Assembly: GCA_012845835.1 (NCBI GenBank)
Contig: JABAKD010000020.1
Coordinates: forward strand, 4,289,243 to 4,353,242
Source of the DNA: Undaria pinnatifida
Lineage: Eukaryota; Sar; Phaeophyceae; Laminariales; Alariaceae
Length of the DNA stretch: 64,000 bases
Reading direction: 5' to 3'
Under the pieces are notes generated by a model that saw only the letters and a list, made by a program, of their open reading frames with translations, was not told where the DNA came from and did no database searches. The position numbers and the translations under genes are program-made. Of this stretch, positions 23,901-64,000 are shown one piece after another. Within the stretch, counting starts at the first letter, position 1. Each line of letters starts with the position of its first letter.

Positions 23901-25349
23901 GCAGCATCACGAACCTACAAATGGTATATGCAATGCAGAATCACGAAGCTACAAATGGTATATGCACAGCAGCAGCTAGGCGTCGTGGAGAACTGCGAAC
24001 TCTCAATATTTTTGAACCCCCGGTAGTCTACAGCAGCACGTACATGTACATGATGTACAGCAGTAGCTGAAGCTATGATGAGCCTGCAGCATGACGAAGC
24101 TACAAATGGTATATGCACAGCAGCATCACGAAGCTACAAATAAATGGTATATGCACAGCAGCATCACGAAGCTACAAATGGTATATGCACAGCAGCAGCT
24201 GTGGCCGCGCCTTTCTGCGTAGCAACGCAGAGCGTCACCCAGCTGGGGTGAACCGCCATGCTCTCCCATAATTTCCAGGCTGCCTTCTCGCATTGTTCCG
24301 CCGCACACGGGAAATCGGGAAAAAATTGTCGGCATTTTCCCTTTCCAGTATCTCCCATATATGAATTAACAAACTTCGTCTAACTCTTGGCATTACTTCT
24401 TACCCTCTTAATACTTACTATCCTGCGCTGCAACCGGCGGCCGTCCAGGCCGCCGGCGTAGCCCCTTGTATCTTATATAGATGCCTCCCGCACTCGATAT
24501 CGGGGGTCCTCTTCTGTAGAGCTCTGTATTTGGCCCGTGCAATGTTCCTGTTTTTTTCAATGCTGCTGTATGCGCGGACGCATAATTAGTCTATAGTCTA
24601 TGTATATTTACAGGCTAGACTACTGCTTGTACCATTGTTTCAGCAACAGCAGTAGCACGCGTTTGATACACTTATGATGCTCATATAGACTAGTCTAATA
24701 TCAAGCATAGGAAATCGTATTCACGTAATACTGGGTGGTATCGTACATACCAGGGCATACCAGGGCTGTTCATGTATGAGCATCCACACCCTTCGGCGGG
24801 ACGGTAAGAGGGTTTTTGCCCACCAGGTAAAAGATCAGCGCAATGTACTCGTTCATAAGTAGTGTACGCGCGCGAGGATGGACACAGGCCAGCGTTATCG
24901 ACCCTACAATATAGCCGTAGGGCATGATACCAGCAGGCCACACATCATACGCACTGTACGCAAGAACGTGGATACAGCAGAGACTCACGACAGCAGAGAC
25001 TCACGTTGTCGTCACTACTGGTAGCGTTGCTGTCGCTCGATTCCTGCCGGCCTCGCCGCCGCGACGAAGGCGAAAGGCCACCCTTCGGCTTCAACTCTTT
25101 CAAGCGCGAACGCAACCCCGAACGAGAAAGCTGTGGCCCGCCCTTCATCGCCCCTGCTTTCCCCGTGTCATCTCGCGATGGCGATCTAGATGGAGATGAT
25201 GAGCTGTTGTTGTTGTTGTTCTCGTCGCCTGCTGGGTATCTTCCACCAGTCTTGTTCTTGGGCTGCGCTCCCGCGACGCTATCGAGAGTAGTTTCTGCGT
25301 CGTCGTTGTCTTCGCCCGTTGCACCCAGTCGTTGTCGAGCGGAGCTCAT
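588..25349 (-). CDS. AHI1: AHI1/Jouberin orthologue, whole gene (17 exons, spliced)
   Basis: AHI1 (Jouberin) is a WD40 scaffold of the ciliary transition zone and basal body. The minus-strand exons listed separately join in phase in the order 25349-25005, 21927-20701, 19318-19019, 17171-16956, 16390-16263, 16041-15993, 15469-15336, 14432-14325, 13528-13336, 11333-11100, 9858-9731, 9084-8969, 7952-7807, 7189-7055, 6449-6321, 4506-4351 and 812-588, about 1,320 codons. The order of recognisable pieces follows human AHI1: VVHIVDSSTGRYLTK, WEESLVF, KIAWAFLRPIGA, YPATLTVEV, EPCVLPDRLLH, then WD40 repeats with LVVTGAFDRRLRLWDV and LYSGDGVGAIIVW. Human AHI1 has a C-terminal SH3 domain; none is seen here. 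Least certain are the first exon start, the pair 16263/15993, the donors at 9731 and 7055, and whether 588 is the true stop. The assignment rests on remembered family sequence, not a search. Confidence 0.88.
2587..3000. repeat. Degenerate tandem repeat, about 110-bp unit, three copies
   Basis: Two close copies start with ATGATAAACTGGTGCATTC (2602 and 2701), include TCCAAAACCGTCA and end near GTTTCCACGCACA; a third, more diverged copy runs about 2,900-3,000. Copies are separated by C-homopolymer and CCCCA tracts. Lies in the last AHI1 intron. Confidence 0.8.
3115..3185. repeat. Copy of a short dispersed element (CAGCTTGCAAAGATGA family)
   Basis: Carries CAGCTTGCAAAGATGA, a TTTCGACGAAATCTTCGATC block and a CAGCTGGAGTGTA end. 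Related copies occur near 32,500, 42,430, 37,860-38,050 (both orientations) and 53,745-53,810. Confidence 0.75.
4351..4506 (-). CDS. AHI1: AHI1 exon 16 (WD40 blade)
   Basis: 52 codons, phase 0-0, acceptor CACACAAAAG and donor GTGGGG. VRASFSPDGRFVVSGSEK then GQVRVWEAQEGKRV is a textbook WD40 blade and aligns with the family's T-P-C-G-T-F-L-F-A-G-S-E-D-G-I-V-Y-V-W. Confidence 0.9.
4735..4850 (+). repeat. tRNA-like (SINE-like) repeat fragment
   Basis: Contains AGTAGCTCAGTGGGCAGTGC, resembling a tRNA D-arm/A box, and about 70 bases on CATTTGACTCGCG, which resembles a T-loop/B box. A diverged copy of the A-box half lies at 10,170-10,215 with the same flanking CACGTG and CCAAC words. A pol III-type SINE is an inference. 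Confidence 0.4.
4833..5140. repeat. Diverged tandem duplication, about 155-bp unit
   Basis: Two copies share GCTGTTAATGG near the start, GGATCTTACT/GGAATCTTACT in the middle, and a TTTTAGCCCCGCCCC-like end (4,833-4,990 and 4,991-5,140). Confidence 0.65.
5218..5590. repeat. Tandem array of a MITE-like terminus, about 58-bp unit, six to seven copies
   Basis: Each unit carries GAGCCATCCCACGGTAGGGG then TGCAGCCGAAGTTTCTA. The same end sequence occurs once at each end of a palindromic element at 27,636-27,895 and singly near 49,290. A body-like sequence (ATGACTTCGAAGGC) follows at about 5,641, so this looks like an element whose terminus was tandemly amplified. The minus-strand ORF through it (repeating ETSAAPLPWDGS) is a periodicity artefact. 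Confidence 0.85.
5930..6110. repeat. CCGGCACTAT-type dispersed repeat
   Basis: Several ACCGGCACTAT and CTATAGTGCCG words in both orientations within an AHI1 intron. The same words build the tandem array at 10,530-10,985 and recur near 32,440-32,610 and 53,455-53,620. Confidence 0.6.
6321..6449 (-). CDS. AHI1: AHI1 exon 15 (WD40 blade)
   Basis: 43 codons, phase 0-0, acceptor GTCACGTAG and donor GTACGA. GKAITSLALTSRLRRGQLL and VQAHGNTLRLLDLGTYQ align with G-I-P-I-S-Y-L-E-I-H-P-N-G-K-R-L-L-I-H and S-T-L-R-I-M-D-L of AHI1. Confidence 0.87.
7055..7189 (-). CDS. AHI1: AHI1 exon 14 (WD40 blade)
   Basis: Acceptor CACGCAAG, phase 0. VVHESHVNTIAYDPKSNR and LYSGDGVGAIIVWRR match the AHI1 blade H-K-S-F-I-N-S-L-C-F-D and M-Y-S-G-D-C-T-G-V-I-V-V-W. 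Phase-0 ends at GTTCTC (7055) or GTGGAG (about 7070) both fit the next exon; neither donor is strong. Confidence 0.85.
7807..7952 (-). CDS. AHI1: AHI1 exon 13 (WD40 blade)
   Basis: Starts after GGTGCAG with two leading bases (phase matches the previous exon). ECALVVTGAFDRRLRLWDV is close to the family E-L-V-V-T-G-C-Y-D-S-M-I-R-I-W-K-V. Donor GTCCGT, phase 0. Confidence 0.9.
8585..8935. repeat. (CAGCAA)n microsatellite, about 350 bp
   Basis: Imperfect CAGCAA/CAACAG array with CAGCAG and CAGTAA variants inside an AHI1 intron, just past the donor at 8,968. In transcript sense it reads TTGCTG, so it is U/G-rich in the pre-mRNA. It yields long poly-Ala/Thr, poly-Cys and poly-Leu ORFs with no coding meaning. 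Confidence 0.95.
8969..9084 (-). CDS. AHI1: AHI1 exon 12 (WD40 blade)
   Basis: Acceptor TTTTTCCTCTGCAG and donor GTGAGC (phase 1). LACVLQHSPPCFVYAAVF matches the AHI1 blade R-V-L-P-H-P-S-F-V-Y-T-A-K-F. It sits only 34 bases upstream, in transcript sense, of the 350-base CAGCAA array. Confidence 0.88.
9731..9858 (-). CDS. AHI1: AHI1 exon 11 (VWRV linker)
   Basis: Acceptor CCCGTGGACAG, then VWRVSSGSDAEDGGKG, completing the preceding repeat as DGTAK-VWRV, followed by a Gly/Ala-rich loop. The start is secure. The end is not: GTGTTA after CGAAA (phase 2) fits the next exon, while GTTTTC after CGG (phase 0, 9748) would need a different acceptor downstream. Confidence 0.7.
10130..10335 (-). repeat. 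tRNA-like repeat fragments
   Basis: CGCTATCCACTAGACC appears twice (about 10,151 and 10,293). Read on the minus strand this is GGTCTAGTGGATAGCG, a typical tRNA D-arm/A-box word. A plus-strand AACTCAGTGGGGGTAGTG at 10,187 matches the element at 4,735. No complete cloverleaf is seen. Confidence 0.4.
10530..10985. repeat. Tandem array of CCGGCACTATAGAGA units
   Basis: About ten imperfect 34-36 bp units, each with ACCGGCACTATAGAGA-like and CAGTGGCACTATTCA-like halves, between AHI1 exons 10 and 11. Units get more regular toward the right end. Confidence 0.9.
11100..11333 (-). CDS. AHI1: AHI1 exon 10 (first WD40 repeats)
   Basis: 78 codons, phase 0-0, acceptor ACATATAG and donor GTAGGT. GAITLAFSGSGALLAAAC aligns with the first AHI1 blade (C-F-C-L-D-F-S-H-N-G-R-I-L-A-A-A-C). 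HELKGHASMVYSLVWSPG and LLLSASADGTAK align with the second blade, including GH and S-A-S/D-G-T-A. The Trp-Asp equivalent is supplied by the next exon (VWRV). Confidence 0.9.
12045..12926. mobile_element. Three adjacent hAT-like non-autonomous elements with GGGTC arrays
   Basis: Three palindromic units, about 12,045-12,266, 12,365-12,641 and 12,649-12,926. Each opens with a CAGGGNTTTT-CACGGGTC-like end and closes with its reverse complement (CCGCGAAAAGCCCTG at 12,926). Between the ends are GGGTC pentamers, a pure array at 12,497-12,587 and a variant one at 12,755-12,855. They sit in the intron between AHI1 exons 9 and 10. CAGGG ends are typical of hAT elements. Confidence 0.65.
13336..13528 (-). 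CDS. AHI1: AHI1 exon 9 (linker to beta-propeller)
   Basis: Acceptor GGCGGCAG, one leading base, then YEALAAMHDKSRED (family S-Y-R-S-M-M-A-L-Q-E-E). A poly-alanine run of nine residues follows, then RLRAKKEPCVLPDRLLHR, which corresponds to R-L-P-G-Q-A-C-R-I-P-N-K-H-L-F just before the propeller. The donor GTAAGA is phase 0. The alanine run is coded by a GCC/GCG-rich stretch. Confidence 0.82.
14325..14432 (-). CDS. AHI1: AHI1 exon 8 (YPATL motif)
   Basis: Begins after CACGCGCAG with YPATLTVEV (family Y-P-S-T-L-Y-V-T-V), then a Pro/Arg-rich linker, and ends EEHQL-Ser across a phase-2 GTATCC donor. The next exon supplies SYEALAAM. Weaker donors lie just after VEV. Confidence 0.72.
15336..15469 (-). 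CDS. AHI1: AHI1 exon 7 (end of C2-like domain)
   Basis: Acceptor CAACCTTGCAG, then LFEHQPLSTLARWQARRRG and SPDVPDIFLQFLLLRRK, ending at a GTGAGG donor in phase 2. The last codon is completed by the next exon as Arg, giving LLRRKR-YPATL, equivalent to the human segment E-W-W-S-K-C-P-R-N-H-Y-P-S-T-L. The exact phase match across the junction is strong support. Confidence 0.75.
15993..16041 (-). CDS. AHI1: AHI1 exon 6 (short, provisional)
   Basis: Proposed 49-base exon with one leading base and 16 codons (ending DRAVV), acceptor GTAGGGAG and donor GTACGG. It exactly bridges the phase-2 end of the 16,263 exon and the phase-0 start at 15,469, and restores a hydrophobic strand before LFEHQ where human AHI1 has K-L-R-L-Q-L-Y. 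A second frame over the same DNA is also open, so this is the least secure exon. Confidence 0.35.
16263..16390 (-). CDS. AHI1: AHI1 exon 5 (KIAWAFL motif)
   Basis: Starts after GTCGTTCAG in phase 0 with GDGLAKIAWAFLRPIGARG, a close match to the AHI1 signature K-I-A-W-A-F-L-K-L-L-G-A-N-G. The best donor is GTAAGG after GATAAGGG, phase 2. A weaker phase-0 donor (AATGTGGCC) at 16325 would join directly to the exon at 15469. Confidence 0.75.
16956..17171 (-). CDS. AHI1: AHI1 exon 4 (C2-like domain)
   Basis: 72 codons, phase 0-0, with acceptor CTTTTCTAG and donor GTGCGC. EIVPAAATQPWAM aligns with the family's I-L-P-I-M-T-Q-P-Y, and PMWEESLVFAE with L-P-E-W-E-E-Q-I-V-F-N-E, followed by ALVLFELVDV (family I-L-F-F-E-I-L-D-F). 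Alignment and splice phase agree. Confidence 0.85.
17172..19018. other. AHI1 intron 3 with one MITE and one doubtful frame
   Basis: Holds the MITE at 17,583-17,820, a C homopolymer at about 18,419-18,440, and a minus-strand frame at about 17,910-18,140 discussed as a possible optional exon. Confidence 0.4.
17583..17820 (+). mobile_element. MITE-like element (GTTAAAGAAAACCG family)
   Basis: Shares AACGAAATCGCC, CACCCCGACGTCATCG and CAGCCATGAAACNTTCGTTA words, then GTTAAAGAAAACCGCGGG and a G-run before CTATCGTAG, with a copy at 46,100-46,352. Reverse-orientation relatives lie at about 30,775-31,065 and 33,668-33,895. Confidence 0.75.
19019..19318 (-). CDS. AHI1: AHI1 exon 3 (start of C2-like domain)
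   Basis: 100 codons, phase 0-0, from an AAAGTAG acceptor to a GTAAGC donor. The segment VHIVSTDALPEDSRITGP followed by VVHIVDSSTGRYLTK matches the AHI1 stretch where a His-rich strand precedes P-M-V-K-I-H-V-V-D and T-G-Q-Y-V-K-K. The first 45 residues are not recognised. An internal acceptor at about 19,145 would not keep phase with the previous exon. Confidence 0.8.
19319..20700. other. AHI1 intron 2, nothing recognised
   Basis: 1.38 kb with no array, MITE family word or exon-like frame on either strand. Confidence 0.4.
20701..21927 (-). CDS. AHI1: AHI1 exon 2 (large disordered exon)
   Basis: The largest exon: 409 codons in phase 0-0, opening after a GCCGCAG acceptor (AISDEYRRDRNK) and ending DCDLE before GTACGG. 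The composition is disordered: Ser, Gly, Arg and Pro rich, acidic around GREDDDGG, basic around GKRRRPDKG. The last 50 residues are more hydrophobic (FLYGWFGGLVARPWPG). Long plus-strand ORFs over the same interval are antisense shadows. It links in phase to exons 1 and 3; nothing in it is diagnostic of AHI1 on its own. Confidence 0.65.
22039..22894. mobile_element. hAT-like element filled by a 700-bp GGGTC array
   Basis: Starts CAGGGTTTTTTCACGGGTCA and ends with the inverted counterpart (CCGTGAAAAACCCTG). About 22,096-22,825 is an almost pure GGGTC array with occasional variants (GGATC, GAGTC, GGTTC, GGGCC) and two 1-base unit deletions. Flanking 8-mers GAATTATT and GTATTTTT agree at 6 of 8 positions, as expected of an old 8-bp target duplication. 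The 249-292 residue ORFs on both strands are artefacts. Lies in AHI1 intron 1. Confidence 0.75.
23388..23558 (-). CDS. Candidate unassigned exon in AHI1 intron 1
   Basis: 171 bases open in phase 2-2, between a CTCACAG acceptor and a GTAAGG donor. The peptide (FGDLVVDLDVEASRARYG, then ERADQLSRWLQARRG) has codon choice like the AHI1 exons, with G/C third positions. Its phase does not fit between AHI1 exons 1 and 2 (both phase 0) on its own, so it needs partner exons I could not find, belongs to another transcript, or is not an exon. Confidence 0.3.
23760..24205. repeat. Tandem duplication of about 220 bp with an inner 34-bp repeat
   Basis: Two copies begin GTGGAGAACTGCGAACTCTC (23,765 and 23,987), include TACATGATGTACAGCAGTAG and end in short repeats of CACGAAGCTACAAATGGTAT. 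Copy 2 has one extra inner unit. Confidence 0.9.
25005..25349 (-). CDS. AHI1: AHI1 exon 1 (low-complexity N-terminus)
   Basis: Open frame rich in S, N, D and E, with an acidic Asp run, a poly-Asn run followed by poly-Ser, and basic RSRLKELKPKGG. It ends at AAC before a strong GTGAGT donor in phase 0. The start ATG at 25349 (MSSARQRLG) is the first in-frame Met; the frame stays open upstream to about 25,560 without a Met, so a further 5' exon is possible. The donor region is a 16-base tandem duplication (two GTGAGTCTCTGCTGTC copies), giving two adjacent possible donors. Assigned to AHI1 by phase and position. Confidence 0.6.
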
Positions 25350-26856
25350 TTCGATGGGGTTGTCACCACGGTCGTCGTCTTCTTCTTTCTTTGCACGACG
25401 AGTAGATGCTTCTCCTCCCAAATCTTCTTCGCCTTTGGCTTCCGTCTGTGCTAGGGTGCCGGGCGTGCTCCGGGCGACGAGCGCATGATCGTCGTCCCGT
25501 CGTCGCGATCTTGGATCACCGATCTTTTTTTCGCTACCGATATGGACGAAATTATAGATATCGTATATTCATATAAATTAATATCAAATAGTTTATTATG
25601 TTAAAGTCAAAATGGAATGTATCTGCGGGTGCACGAAAAAAGCCTCGCAAATAAGTCGAAACCCTTTCTTGCCGAAGATACCGCACACGAAGATCTACTG
25701 CTGTACTACATACAGCAGGCAGCCGGGGACGAAGCGCATCCTGCGCATCCATCTTCAGTCTCCTTGTACTGTTGGGGCACTTGCTTGTGGCTGTCCATTG
25801 TCAACTTCAATCGAAGTAGTCAACGCATCGTGACGAAGATGACGCGCACAGAGGAATTGCGGGTGACTGAAGACGGCAGGATATACAGCAGCGGCCGCAG
25901 ATCCTATCCCAATGGCGACAGCTATTCGGTGCGTAACACGGTACCACTGGTACATGCATCATGGTGTCCAAGGGGAACTCTATTGGGGGGTCTCGAGGCT
26001 CCAGCCGCTGCATGATACGAAGTGGTCGTGTGTCTCAATTTGAGCCGAAGACCTTTTTTTCTCGTACCCTGGTGTAGTCTATAGTCTATGCAGCAGTAAC
26101 TGCTGTATGGCAGTTCGAAAACGATTAATAATATTAATATCATATTGTATGAAAACATGCTCGATCGTAAGTACGCAATACCGTATGTGTCAAGGCGGTA
26201 CCGTTCTGATACGAGTATATCAGGTGCGTGACAAGGCGGTATACCTGGTACGCATGACCAGAATAAATACCAGGGACTTGAGTAATTTTGTGTATACGAC
26301 GAGTGTTGTACAACTATTGGTGGCAGCATTGCATGTATGCGCATGGTGCCAGTTGGGCGTGTGGCCGTCGCTCGGCCGAACGAACCGACTGCTCCGTGGC
26401 TCGGCCTCGTCGCTCGGTTACTACGATAGATAGTCGGGCAGCCTTGGGGCATCGAGGTCGCTCGCGCTGTCGCTCGGTCGCTCGGGCGCCAGGCGCGCTA
26501 GTACTGCATATATATATATGTACCATGCCGGTTACATATTGGTAGAGGCTCGAGTGCCGGGGCCGCGGTGCTTATACTCGTGTGCATAGAGGCCTGAAGA
26601 TTGTGCCGTGTTATACTACTGAAATCCTCGTGCGGTATGTCTTTCACCCCTGTATGTGCTGTATGTGCTGTATGTGCTGTATGTGCTGCATAGTGAAGCA
26701 ACTACTCCGGAATATCCGTCGTACCTGGCACCTGCTTGCCAGGCAACCGTGGTGTGTCTCATCCAAAAGGTGTCTAATGCGTGTGATGTCGATGGCGCCC
26801 CCCTTCCGACCTAACCCTCCCTATTTCTCGTCGCACGCACGTGTTATGGTGATGTC
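25350..26856. promoter_or_regulatory. Divergent intergenic region between AHI1 and the MORN gene
   Basis: About 1.5 kb separates the proposed AHI1 start from the first MORN ATG. It should hold both promoters and 5' untranslated regions. I see no secure promoter element. At 26,652-26,694 there is a run of CTGTATGTG units, and short ATATAT tracts occur near 26,510 and 25,560. Confidence 0.45.
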
Positions 26857-63572
<36,716 letters not shown>

Positions 63573-64000
63573 GTGAGTATAGCTAGAAGCTGTGCTGCCG
63601 GCCCCACACGTAAGAACGCGCCGCCCCTAACGCGTCGCTCAGCAACATCATGTAGTCGTTGTTCTCGGTAGTGCTGGTAAGTCTGCCGGTACTGCTCTGT
63701 TGTTTTCATAAAAAGCGAAGTTAAAACGGCTGTTTCTTTTTCAGAGAGTTTCGATTTTTTTTTTTCATGTTCAATCGGGTGACTTCAACGACAGCAAAAA
63801 GGCTTGTCTCTTGCTGGCTGCTATGCCTGGCTACGTGCTTCAGGAACCGCGCTCCCCCCTAAGCTTCATGTTGGGAGATTGACCACGCCAATACGTTGCA
63901 GGTCTAAACGTTCAAGGTGCCGTAGCTCTCGCCATTAGTCGGGGAAAGTCACGCTTGTGGTCACTTGTAACTGTGGTCAACCGTGTGCGCTGGTGGGCAG

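Noticed and set aside
63880-64000. Twelfth MORN exon after GTTGCAG at about 63,901
   Set aside because: In the required phase it reads SKRSRC, which is not MORN-like, and a stop follows soon; the next exon is probably beyond the window.

Overview
This is a repeat-rich nuclear window from a eukaryote. Coding DNA is split into many short, GC-rich exons inside kilobase introns with GT-AG borders. I infer an alga-like protist with flagellated cells, possibly a brown alga or another stramenopile; no rRNA, organelle or marker gene fixes the lineage, so this is a weak inference.

The left 25 kb (minus strand, about 25,349 down to 588) is one gene for an AHI1/Jouberin orthologue. I could join 17 exons in phase into a protein of about 1,300 residues: a low-complexity N-terminal region, a C2-like domain, and WD40 repeats whose order follows human AHI1. 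It stops shortly after the last WD40 exon and has no SH3 domain. The right 37 kb (plus strand, 26,857 to beyond the window end) is a second gene coding almost only MORN repeats. Eleven exons join in phase, giving 377 codons and about 15 MORN units. The two genes diverge from a 1.5 kb intergenic stretch. AHI1 acts at the ciliary transition zone and many MORN proteins are axonemal, so this may be a co-regulated ciliary gene pair.

The largest MORN intron but one holds a tyrosine-recombinase retrotransposon of the DIRS order (54,086-58,092). Its split direct repeats are complete, it has a gag-like ORF and an apparently intact recombinase ORF, but the reverse transcriptase and most of RNase H are deleted.

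The other introns are packed with short dispersed elements. They include GGGTC pentamer arrays lying inside palindromic hAT-like elements (12.0-12.9, 22.0-22.9, 27.2, 45.4-45.8 and 49.4-49.9 kb), and several MITE-like families, one of them tandemly amplified. There are also tRNA-like (SINE-like) pieces including a head-to-head inverted pair at 59.3-59.7 kb, and long arrays of trinucleotide, pentanucleotide and GGGGTACCCC repeats. Long ORFs within these arrays are artefacts of repeat periodicity.
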